Below, piece after piece: positions 1 to 6,708 of a DNA stretch of 12,393 nt. Each line of letters starts with the position of its first letter. Positions within the stretch are counted from its first letter, which is position 1. A program made the position numbers and the translations under genes. A model generated the notes under the pieces. The model was not told the origin of the DNA. It saw only the letters and a list, made by a program, of their open reading frames with translations, and ran no database searches. Origin of the DNA: Geodermatophilaceae bacterium (lineage in GTDB: Bacteria > Actinomycetota > Actinomycetes > Mycobacteriales > Geodermatophilaceae); NCBI GenBank assembly GCA_013812385.1, contig JACCTM010000278.1, positions 1 through 12,393 of the forward strand, written 5' to 3'.

Positions 1-1444
1 TGTCCCAGCCGCCCGGTGCGAAGCCGCAGTCGAACTGCTCGGCCACGTCTCGATCGAATCCCCGTACGGCGAGGAACTCCCTGGCGGGCAATGCCTCCTC
101 ACCAGCCAGCTGCTCGGCGTAGAAGGCAGCGGCCAGCTTGTTTGCCTCCAGCAGCCGTCCCCGTTGTCCGGGCGGCGCAGCGGACCGACCCGTCCCGGAT
201 CCGGTGTCCTCGTAACGAAGCTGAATGCCCGCGCGTGTGGCTAGCCGTTCCACGGATTCGGCGAATGAGAGGTGCTCGACCTGCTCCACGAACCTGATGA
301 CGTCCCCGCCGGCTCCACAGCCGAAACAGTTGCCGGTGAGGATGTTGTCCTCTAGTGCGAAGGCATGCCCCTCCTCGACCACAGCACAGAAGACCTCCTC
401 CACTCGATCGGTTGGCTCGACGCCTTCGATCACCCAGCCGCGACGGGCAAACGCCTTGCTGGTGCCTGCGAAGCGGAGCCGATGCGCAGACAGGACGAAG
501 AATTCCTCGGTGAGATCCTGATTGACGAGGTGAATGCGATACAACGGCGAGGGAGCCCGGCCCGGGAAGCCTGAACGCATCTGCTCGGTGACCCCGTACG
601 TGCCGATCCCCAATCGAGTGCAGACCTCTCGGACGAAGTGAAGATCCTCACGCTTTGCCGAGTTCAAGATGAGTGTTCCGTCTTTGGCGACGCAGCCGTC
701 GGCCGCGAAGTACCCTGCCAGCCACCCGTAGAGATACGACCCTGATTCGTCCAGGCTGGGCCGATCCTTGAAGAAGCCGGGAAGGTGCAGCGCCCTGAGC
801 TGTACCCCGTACGAGCCGACATAGCTGTTCGGGAAGTACTTCAGTAGTTCGATGTCCTTGACGGGATCGAAATTGGCCACGCTGCCTCGGTTCAGGCGTG
901 CGCCGTCACCAAACGTGAAGCCGTGCGCGACACCGAACGGAGACGGAGGCGTCCGACTGATCTGGCGCCGTGGAAAGACAGCCCGCAGCCGGTGGCCGGA
1001 CCGCAATCCGTCCGTCTGCACTTCCCGATCACCTCTGCGGTCAGGACCACTCGTGACGAACCAACGGTGCTCCGGAGTGGCATGAATGACCTTGCGCTGA
1101 CCGTTACGCCCCAGTGAGATCTTCATCAGCGGCTGCACTCCGAAGGAGTAGAAAGGCGCCGACATCCAGTTCGCGTTCCGGCCGAGTATTCGGTGCCTGC
1201 CACCAGCCAGTTCGCGGATCTGCCGGATGCCCTCCCAGGTGATGACCCTCGTTTCGCCGGCGAGGCAATAGAACAGACCACGAGCGGGGGTGACCTGGAA
1301 GGACGGCGTTTTCTCGTCGTGGAACGGGCACAGGCCCTTGAGGCTTCCCCCACCGGCCCGGCGGAGTTGCAGGTGTTCACCGACGATCTCGTCGATGGCC
1401 GACCGTTCACGGATCAGGGCGATATCCTCGTTACGAATTCTCAC
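1..1444 (-). CDS. dnaG: DNA primase DnaG, intein-containing precursor, C-terminal part outside the window
   Basis: DnaG makes the RNA primers for chromosome replication and works with the DnaB helicase. I translated the minus strand by hand from 1444 to 2 and found 481 open codons without a stop, so the gene is intact here and runs out of the window. Residues 1-59 give the usual DnaG N-terminus (MRIRNEDIALIRERSAID...) with CPFHDEKTPSF holding zinc ligands Cys39 and His42. Residues 60-372 are an intein. Residue 373 onward resumes with CFGCGAGGDVIRF and AGIQLRYE, as expected after the zinc finger. After splicing, the ligands read C39-x2-H42-x17-C60-x2-C63, the normal CHC2 pattern. I chose the GTG at 1442-1444 because MRIRNEDI matches family N-termini; a GTG pair 15-16 codons upstream is an alternative. 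No strong ribosome binding site precedes the chosen GTG, but a small upstream ORF overlaps it. The TOPRIM and DnaB-binding domains lie beyond position 1. Confidence 0.95.
   Translation of the reverse strand, partial: MRIRNEDIALIRERSAIDEIVGEHLQLRRAGGGSLKGLCPFHDEKTPSFQVTPARGLFYCLAGETRVITWEGIRQIRELAGGRHRILGRNANWMSAPFYSFGVQPLMKISLGRNGQRKVIHATPEHRWFVTSGPDRRGDREVQTDGLRSGHRLRAVFPRRQISRTPPSPFGVAHGFTFGDGARLNRGSVANFDPVKDIELLKYFPNSYVGSYGVQLRALHLPGFFKDRPSLDESGSYLYGWLAGYFAADGCVAKDGTLILNSAKREDLHFVREVCTRLGIGTYGVTEQMRSGFPGRAPSPLYRIHLVNQDLTEEFFVLSAHRLRFAGTSKAFARRGWVIEGVEPTDRVEEVFCAVVEEGHAFALEDNILTGNCFGCGAGGDVIRFVEQVEHLSFAESVERLATRAGIQLRYEDTGSGTGRSAAPPGQRGRLLEANKLAAAFYAEQLAGEEALPAREFLAVRGFDRDVAEQFDCGFAPGGWD
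329..1267 (-). other. Intein inserted in the DnaG zinc finger (313 residues)
   Basis: This in-frame protein-splicing element splits the primase between Tyr59 and the third zinc ligand. Block A is CLAGETRVITWEG at precursor residues 60-72, with Cys60 as intein residue 1. Block B is ATPEHRWFV at 122-130, with the conserved Thr123 and His126. Two endonuclease-like motifs follow: HGFTFGDG (174-181) and LAGYFAADG (242-250). Block F is EVFCAVVEEGHAF (350-362), and block G is DNILTGN (366-372) followed by Cys373 of the C-extein. Removing these residues restores a normal DnaG sequence with no gap, which is the strongest evidence. Trp128, Cys353 and Thr370 sit at the positions of the class 3 Trp-Cys-Thr triad, yet Cys1 is also present. 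The residue before the terminal Asn is Gly371, not the usual His. Splicing activity is inferred, not shown. Confidence 0.95.
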
Positions 1445-1601
1445 GTACGACCCTGGGTTGCCGTCGAGCGAAATATCCTTCGGTCCCACCACAGCACAGC
1501 GTCGCGGCTTCCTTCCAGGCCGAACCGCGCAGGATCGCCACCACCATCCCGTTGCGGAGGATGGGTGGTTGCTGGTCCTGGGTTTTGCCGATCTCGAGCA
1601 T
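1431..1601 (-). CDS. Possible 56-residue small protein or leader ORF just upstream of dnaG
   Basis: An ATG at 1599-1601 is preceded on the minus strand by GGGGAGG five bases upstream, one of the best ribosome binding sites in the window. The frame stays open for 56 codons to a TAA at 1431-1433. It begins 13 bases after the DUF218 gene stop and overlaps the chosen dnaG GTG by 14 bases, an arrangement suited to translational coupling. The protein (starting MLEIGKTQDQQPP, with two adjacent Cys near residue 37) resembles nothing I recognise and has no clear membrane segment. It may be a real small protein, a leader peptide that feeds ribosomes to dnaG, or chance. Confidence 0.35.
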   Translation of the reverse strand: MLEIGKTQDQQPPILRNGMVVAILRGSAWKEAATLCCGGTEGYFARRQPRVVRENS

Positions 1602-1614
1602 GTCGCCTCCCCGA

Positions 1615-2280
1615 CTAGCCGATTCCGGGCGCGCCGACGACGCTCGAACCGGTCAGCCGATAGAACAGGTACGCCGCAGTCTCCCGAGCGATGTAGCGAA
1701 ACTGAGTGGATCGAGTCTGCACCGCTGGACCTTGGCGCGTCGGTGAGCTGGACGCACTGATGCCGGCATCCCCGGCCATCCGGGTGGCCCGCATGGCATG
1801 CCACGGGTCGGTGACCAGCACAGCAGTAGTCAGGCCCTGCTCGGCGAACACGCCTGCGACGGCCTGAAGGCTCTTCAATGTGTCGGTTCCGTCCGGAATG
1901 GCCATCATGGCCTCCGCCGGAACACCCTCGGCTTCCAACCACAACAGGCCGGCCTCGGCCTCGGTATAACGATCCCCTGACTGCCGCCCCCCCACCGTGA
2001 TGATTATGGGTGCGATTCCGGCGTTGTAGAGGTCGAGGGCATGATCGAGGCGAGCCTCGAAGATGGGGGAGGGCGTTCCGTCGTACTGGGCCGATCCCAG
2101 GACGACGATCGCGTCCGAGAGCGGGCGCTCGTCCTGGCGGGCGGTCCACCAGATGTTGACCGCCGTCACACCCACGATGAGCACGATGGCGACCAGAAGG
2201 GCCGCCGCGACCCGTCCGAGGATGCCGATCACATCGTCATCAGTACCACGCGAAGGGCGACGCTCGCCGGTCTCGTCCAC
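1615..2280 (-). CDS. YdcF/SanA-like DUF218 membrane-anchored protein
   Basis: This is a 221-residue protein of the DUF218 (YdcF/ElyC/SanA) family. Members are envelope-associated, and some are linked to cell-wall integrity or bind nucleotide-like ligands; the reaction is unknown for most. Residues 17-44 form one hydrophobic helix (VIGILGRVAAALLVAIVLIV...), so the domain is probably outside the membrane. The family core begins at DAIVVLGSAQYDG (56-68), followed by a conserved Arg in FEARLDHAL, IIITVGGRQSGDRYTEAEA, a TDTLKSL segment and LVTDPWHAMRA. I took the GTG at 2278-2280 as start: it lies 10 bases after the ppdK stop, leaves a short polar N-terminus before the helix and has a weak AGGA upstream. 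A longer reading frame up to 2436 only overlaps ppdK. It is co-oriented with ppdK and dnaG and probably cotranscribed. Confidence 0.85.
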   Translation of the reverse strand: MDETGERRPSRGTDDDVIGILGRVAAALLVAIVLIVGVTAVNIWWTARQDERPLSDAIVVLGSAQYDGTPSPIFEARLDHALDLYNAGIAPIIITVGGRQSGDRYTEAEAGLLWLEAEGVPAEAMMAIPDGTDTLKSLQAVAGVFAEQGLTTAVLVTDPWHAMRATRMAGDAGISASSSPTRQGPAVQTRSTQFRYIARETAAYLFYRLTGSSVVGAPGIG

Positions 2281-2290
2281 AGTCCTGAGG

Positions 2291-4990
2291 TCAGCGACTG
2301 TCGCTCGCTTCGGACGTGAGTGCCGCGCGCCCTGCCTCCAGGCGGGCGACCGGGATCCGGAATGGAGAGCAGGAGACGTAGTCCAGTCCGACCTCGTGGA
2401 AGAAGTGCACCGAATCGGGATCGCCGCCGTGCTCACCGCACACCCCGAGGTGCAGCTCAGGCTTGGCCGCTCGGCCCTCCCTGACGGCGATCCGGATCAG
2501 CCTGCCGATCCCTTCGGTGTCCAGGGACTCGAACGGCGACACTCCGAAGATGCCCTTCTCCAGATAGGTGGAGAAGAAGGAGGCCTCCACATCGTCACGG
2601 GAGAAGCCCCAACCCATCTGGGTCAGGTCATTGGTCCCGAAGGAGAAGAACTCGGCCGCACCGGCGATGTCGCCCGCAGTCAGTGCGGCCCGGGGCACCT
2701 CGATCATCGTCCCGATCAGCGCAGGTACGTCCACTCCGGCGGACTTCGCCACGGAGGCCAAGACGCCCTCGGCTTCCTCCCGAATGGCCTCCAGCTCCTG
2801 GACCGCTCCGACCAGCGGGATCATGATCTCCGGCTGTGGATCGCCACCTGCTGACTTGCACTCGGCCGCCGCTTCGGCGATGGCACGTACCTGCATCGCG
2901 AACAACCCGGGGATGGCCAGGCCCAGCCGAACCCCGCGCAGCCCGAGCATCGGGTTGGACTCGTGCAACCGGCGCACCTCGGTGAGCAGCCGGGCAGCCT
3001 TCTCGTCGGGCTTGCCGCGCTCCTCGGCCAACGCGACGGTGACCGACAGGTCGGTGATGTCGGGCAGGAACTCGTGCAGCGGCGGGTCAATCAGCCGTAC
3101 GGTCACCGGCAGCCCGTCCATCGCTTGGAAGATCCCCACGAAGTCCGCGCGCTGCAACGGTTCCAGGGCGTCCAGCGCAGCCTGGCGCTCGTCGTCGGTG
3201 TCGGCCAGGATCAGCTCCTCGACCAGCTGGCGGCGGTCGCCGAGGAACATGTGTTCAGTCCGGCACAGCCCGATGCCCTGTGCCCCGAACCGCCTTGCGC
3301 GTTGGGAGTCCTCCGGGGTGTCGGAGTTGGCCCGCACCTTGAGTCTGCGGACCTTGTCGGTGTGAGCCATGAATCGGTGCACGGCTTTCACGAGCTCACC
3401 CGCGTCCTGCGCCTCGGGGTCCAAAGTGCCTTCGAAGTACTGCACCACCGCGGAAGGGGAGACCGGGACTTCGCCGAGGTAGACAGCACCGGACGTACCG
3501 TCGATGGAGACGACGTCGCCCTCGCTGACCACGATGTCCCCGGGTGCGGTGAATGTTTTCGCCTTGAGATCGACTTGTAGCGCATCGGCACCGCAGACAC
3601 AGGTCTTGCCCATCCCCCGGGCGACCACCGCCGCGTGCGATGTCTTTCCACCGCGTGAGGTCAGAATGCCTTGCGCGGCAATCATTCCGGCTAGGTCGTC
3701 GGGATTGGTCTCCCGCCGTACGAGGATGACCTTCTCTCCCTGCTCGGCCATCTCGACGGCTCGCGCGGAGGAGAAGACGACCTTCCCGACAGCCGCGCCC
3801 GGCGAGGCGTTCATTCCCTTGGCGATCTGCTGCTTGTCCGCGTCGTCGTCGAACTTCGGGAACATCAACTGCATCAGCTGTGCACCGGTTACCCGCTGCA
3901 GTGCCTCGTCCAGGTCGATCATGCCCTCGTCGATGAGCTGATTGGCGACCACGAACGCGGCCCCGGCCGTACGCTTCCCGATCCGAGTCTGCAGCATCCA
4001 CAGCTTGTTGCGTTCCACCGTGAACTCGATGTCGCACAGGTCGCGGTAGTGACTCTCGAGCTTGGCCATGATGGCCATCAGCTCGTCGTAGGCTGGCTTG
4101 TCGATGCCTTCCAGGTCGGTCAGCGGCAACGTGTTCCGTACGCCGGCGACGACGTCCTCGCCTTGCGCGTTCTGCAGATAGTCGCCATAGACGCCCTGCT
4201 CACCGCTACCCGGGTCGCGGGTGAAGGCGACGCCGGTGCCCGAATCCGCGCCGAGATTGCCGAAGACCATCGTGCAGATGTTGACAGCGGTTCCGAGGTC
4301 AGCCGGGATCCGCTCCTGGCGGCGATAGAGGATCGCGCGATCGGCGTTCCACGAGTTGAAGACGGCTTCCACGGCGAGGTCCATCTGCTCACGGGGGTCG
4401 GTCGGGAACTCGCGCCCGGCCTGTTCGCGTACGACGCCTTTGAAGTGGTCGACGAGCTGCTGCAGATCGTCGGCATCGAGATCGAGGTCGTTCTCGGTGC
4501 CCTTTGCCTTCTTCGCCTCGTCGATGGCGTCCTCGAAATAGTCGCCGTCGATGTCGAGCACGGTCTTTCCGAACATCTGGATCAGCCGCCGGTAGGAGTC
4601 CCAGGCGAACCGGTCCGAGCCGGACTGCTTGGCCAGGCCCTGGACCGACTCGTCGTTCAGCCCGACGTTCAGGACGGTCTCCATCATGCCGGGCATCGAG
4701 AACTTGGCGCCGGAGCGGACCGAGACCAGCAGCGGGTCGGTGGGGTCCCCGAGCTGCTTGCCCATGGTGTCCTCGAGGGCGGCAAGATGCTCGCTGACCT
4801 CGTCGGAGAGTTTCTTGGGCGCGGTGCCGCTGTTCAGGAAGACCTTGCAGGCCTCGGTCGTGATGATGAATCCGGGTGGCACCGGCAGGCCCAGGTTGGT
4901 CATCTCCGCGAGGTTGGCTCCCTTGCCGCCGAGCAAGTCCTTCAGGTCCTTGTTGCCCTCGGCGAAGTCGTAGACGTATTTCTCACTCAC
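2291..4990 (-). CDS. ppdK: Pyruvate, phosphate dikinase
   Basis: PPDK interconverts pyruvate, ATP and phosphate with PEP, AMP and pyrophosphate in the cytosol, linking glycolysis and gluconeogenesis. The protein has 899 residues, the usual family length. The N-terminal nucleotide-grasp domain begins YVYDFAEGNKDLKDLLGGKGANLAEM and continues with LGLPVPPGFIITTEAC. The phosphohistidine segment TSRGGKTSHAAVVARGMGK carries the catalytic His at residue 452. The C-terminal PEP-binding barrel shows CRTEHMF, SFGTNDLTQMGWGFSRDD and GVCGEHGGDP with the catalytic Cys at 851. The start is GTG at 4988-4990, giving VSEKYVYDF, with GGAGG nine bases upstream. The frame is open for a further 190 codons upstream, but that stretch lies antisense to or overlaps dusB and has no family similarity. 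A 100-base gap separates it from dusB upstream; the DUF218 gene follows after 10 bases. Confidence 0.98.
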   Translation of the reverse strand: MSEKYVYDFAEGNKDLKDLLGGKGANLAEMTNLGLPVPPGFIITTEACKVFLNSGTAPKKLSDEVSEHLAALEDTMGKQLGDPTDPLLVSVRSGAKFSMPGMMETVLNVGLNDESVQGLAKQSGSDRFAWDSYRRLIQMFGKTVLDIDGDYFEDAIDEAKKAKGTENDLDLDADDLQQLVDHFKGVVREQAGREFPTDPREQMDLAVEAVFNSWNADRAILYRRQERIPADLGTAVNICTMVFGNLGADSGTGVAFTRDPGSGEQGVYGDYLQNAQGEDVVAGVRNTLPLTDLEGIDKPAYDELMAIMAKLESHYRDLCDIEFTVERNKLWMLQTRIGKRTAGAAFVVANQLIDEGMIDLDEALQRVTGAQLMQLMFPKFDDDADKQQIAKGMNASPGAAVGKVVFSSARAVEMAEQGEKVILVRRETNPDDLAGMIAAQGILTSRGGKTSHAAVVARGMGKTCVCGADALQVDLKAKTFTAPGDIVVSEGDVVSIDGTSGAVYLGEVPVSPSAVVQYFEGTLDPEAQDAGELVKAVHRFMAHTDKVRRLKVRANSDTPEDSQRARRFGAQGIGLCRTEHMFLGDRRQLVEELILADTDDERQAALDALEPLQRADFVGIFQAMDGLPVTVRLIDPPLHEFLPDITDLSVTVALAEERGKPDEKAARLLTEVRRLHESNPMLGLRGVRLGLAIPGLFAMQVRAIAEAAAECKSAGGDPQPEIMIPLVGAVQELEAIREEAEGVLASVAKSAGVDVPALIGTMIEVPRAALTAGDIAGAAEFFSFGTNDLTQMGWGFSRDDVEASFFSTYLEKGIFGVSPFESLDTEGIGRLIRIAVREGRAAKPELHLGVCGEHGGDPDSVHFFHEVGLDYVSCSPFRIPVARLEAGRAALTSEASDSR

Positions 4991-5090
4991 CCGGACTGCC
5001 TCCTGTGCGATACATCGCTGAAACCCACGTTTCCGACAGTCTCCCCAGCCGCAGGCATCCGCCGCCAGTGGGGTGCCGTCGGAACGAGCG

Positions 5091-6257
5091 CTACCCGCCC
5101 GAGACGTCCAGCTCGGCACCCTCGGGTACGGCGAGGCTGTCGCGATCCTCGAGCCAGCCGTAGGGCAGGGCCACCTTGCGCGCGCTCGTCGACCGGCCGC
5201 GAGGGGTACCGAGGATGTCACTCGGGAAGGGCTGATCGGGGATCCCGGCGAGCAGTTCGTCGAGCTCGTCGAGTGAACTGACCAGCGACAGCGTCCGGCG
5301 AGTCTGACCGCCGACTGCGAACCCCTTGAGATACCAGGCGATGTGTTTGCGGAAGTCCCGGATGCCCCGGTCGCGGGCGTGCGGGTCGGACGGATCAGGC
5401 TGAACGTCTCCGTATTCGTCGAGGAGCAGACTCGCGTGCCTACGCATCGTGGCCGCAACCGCGGACAGAGGTGGAAGCTTGCGGCCGCGATCGCCGTCGA
5501 AGGCGCAGGCGAGGTCGGAGAACAGCCACGGCCGACCCAGGCAGCCGCGTCCGATGACAACGCCTGCGCAGCCGGTCTGCTCGACCATCCGCAGCGCGTC
5601 GTCGGCCTCCCAGATGTCCCCGTTGCCGAGAACCGGGATGTCTAGGAGTTGCACAAGGTCGGCGATCGCGACCCAATCAGCTTGTCCGCCATACAGCTGC
5701 GCGGCCGTACGACCGTGTAGGGCGACGCTGGCCAGGCCCTCCTCCTGGGCGATCTGGCCAGCATCGCGATAGGTGATGTGCTCGTCGTCGATGCCAATCC
5801 GCATCTTCATGGTGATCGGGACCCTGCCCTTGGCCGCTGTCACAGCCGCACGCAGGATGCTGCGCAACAGTTCCCGGCGCCACGGGATCGCCGCCCCGCC
5901 ACCCCTGCGCGTGACCTTGGGGACCGGACAGCCGAAGTTCAGGTCGATGTGGTCGGCGCGATCCTCCTCGACGATCAACTGGACGGCTCGACCGACGGTC
6001 ACCGGATCCACGCCGTACAACTGGATGCTGCGCGGGTGCTCCGCCTCGGTGAAGCGGATCATCCGCATGGTCTTGGGATTGCGGGCGACCAGGGCCGTCG
6101 CGGTGATCATCTCGCAGACGTAGAGCCCGGCCCCGTGCTCCCGGCAGAGGCTGCGGAATGCCGGGTTGGTGATGCCGGCCATCGGGGCGAGTTCGACCGG
6201 CGGCCACACCGCGTGTGGACCGATCTTGAGTGCGTCGAGGCCCGGAAGATTTCCCAT
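5091..6257 (-). CDS. dusB: tRNA-dihydrouridine synthase, DusB type
   Basis: This FMN enzyme reduces specific uridines in tRNA to dihydrouridine with NADPH. The 388-residue protein follows the family plan. ELAPMAGITNPAFR (22-35) opens the TIM barrel. NFGCPVPKVTRRGGGAA holds the catalytic Cys110. ITMKMRIGID and ALHGRTAAQLYGGQADW form the FMN and substrate face. VLGNGDIW and VVIGRGCLGRPWLF are the C-terminal FMN phosphate motifs. The C-terminal helical tRNA-binding region contains FRKHIAWYLKGF. The ATG at 6255-6257 is consistent with family N-termini (GLDALKIG...WPPVELAPM), although its ribosome binding site is weak. It diverges from the small plus-strand gene at 6405 and leads a same-strand cluster with ppdK and dnaG. 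The DusB assignment over other Dus paralogs rests on overall sequence feel. Confidence 0.93.
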   Translation of the reverse strand: MGNLPGLDALKIGPHAVWPPVELAPMAGITNPAFRSLCREHGAGLYVCEMITATALVARNPKTMRMIRFTEAEHPRSIQLYGVDPVTVGRAVQLIVEEDRADHIDLNFGCPVPKVTRRGGGAAIPWRRELLRSILRAAVTAAKGRVPITMKMRIGIDDEHITYRDAGQIAQEEGLASVALHGRTAAQLYGGQADWVAIADLVQLLDIPVLGNGDIWEADDALRMVEQTGCAGVVIGRGCLGRPWLFSDLACAFDGDRGRKLPPLSAVAATMRRHASLLLDEYGDVQPDPSDPHARDRGIRDFRKHIAWYLKGFAVGGQTRRTLSLVSSLDELDELLAGIPDQPFPSDILGTPRGRSTSARKVALPYGWLEDRDSLAVPEGAELDVSGG

Positions 6258-6404
6258 CGGAGCCGATTATCCGCCTGCCCGCTCGGGCTCCACGCATCCT
6301 GTACGAACTATCCGCGCATGCCCAACGGACTCAGGGGCACCCTGGTAGGAACCTAACGTTGCATTCTTCCCCCGATGGATCAGCGACGAACAGAAGGAGC
6401 GCTC
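6258..6404. promoter_or_regulatory. Divergent intergenic region between dusB and the small acidic ORF
   Basis: This 147-base spacer must hold the start signals of dusB (minus) and the 6405 ORF (plus). A TAACGT at 6354-6359 fits a loose actinobacterial -10 for the plus-strand gene, but I see no convincing -35. The short element TAGGAACCTA overlaps just before it. AAGGAG at 6394-6399 is the ribosome binding site of the 6405 ORF. Nothing else can be supported. Confidence 0.3.
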
Positions 6405-6557
6405 ATGACCAGTCCCGACCAACCGGCTCCCGGCGAGGACATCGCAAAGGGCAACGACGGGCACGAGGCCCCGGGAGCCGCCGGTGGCGAGCCCGGTGAC
6501 CCCGATCCGCGCGATCCGACCGAGGACGCGTCCGACCCGCCCGAACCACCCGACTGA
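6405..6557 (+). CDS. Small acidic proline-rich disordered protein (50 residues), unknown function
   Basis: An ATG at 6405-6407 follows AAGGAG with five bases between, a strong site that decides this start over an upstream in-frame ATG at 6375. The 50-residue product, beginning MTSPDQPAPGEDIAKG, has about 14 Asp/Glu, 12 Pro and only one Lys and one Arg. It has no hydrophobic stretch and no Cys, so it should be intrinsically disordered and cytosolic. I recognise no family. The stop is followed after 17 bases by the first 53-nt hairpin repeat, which could terminate its transcript. It stands alone between the divergent dusB and the AbiEi-like gene. The ribosome binding site and coding-like composition support a real gene; function is unknown. 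Confidence 0.55.
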   Translation: MTSPDQPAPGEDIAKGNDGHEAPGAAGGEPGDPDPRDPTEDASDPPEPPD

Positions 6558-6574
6558 CCACGCCTCGTTGCGGC

Positions 6575-6627
6575 TTGGTTCAAGGACCCCTTGTGCCAAA
6601 CCTATTGACTCAGGGGGTCCTTGAGTC
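6575..6627. repeat. 53-nt hairpin repeat, copy 1 (imperfect)
   Basis: This matches copy 2 at 7693-7745 at 49 of 53 positions, including the five-base loop ACCTA. The left arm is identical to copy 2 apart from one outer base. The right arm has three substitutions, leaving one wobble pair and two mismatches in a stem of about 20 bp. It lies 17 bases after the stop of the small acidic ORF and may end that transcript. There is no U tract. Confidence 0.85.
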
Positions 6628-6628
6628 C

Positions 6629-6657
6629 GTGTATGCACAGGTTCAGCAGTCATACAC
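6629..6657. promoter_or_regulatory. Short inverted repeat upstream of the AbiEi-like gene, possible operator
   Basis: GTGTATG at 6629-6635 and its complement CATACAC at 6651-6657 form perfect 7-bp arms with a 15-base spacer. The element ends 51 bases before the ATG at 6709. Because that gene encodes a helix-turn-helix protein of antitoxin type, an autoregulatory operator is conceivable. Arms this short could arise by chance. Confidence 0.25.
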
Positions 6658-6708
6658 AGTTGGCAATTCAGGCCGCCGACGGACTGCCAGCCGGCGCAGG
6701 CTCACACC

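Noticed and set aside
1..1602. Apparent decayed or frameshifted gene with only short fragments on both strands
   Set aside because: Codon-by-codon reading of the minus strand from 1444 gives one uninterrupted frame, an intein-bearing dnaG that leaves the window; the short ORFs are shadows.
4049..5281. 410-codon plus-strand ORF
   Set aside because: It is antisense to ppdK and the end of dusB, both with clear catalytic motifs; the product has no recognisable domain and arises from GC-rich codon bias.
4991..5560. 190-residue N-terminal extension of PpdK
   Set aside because: It overlaps dusB, lacks family similarity, and a strong GGAGG precedes the internal GTG at 4990.
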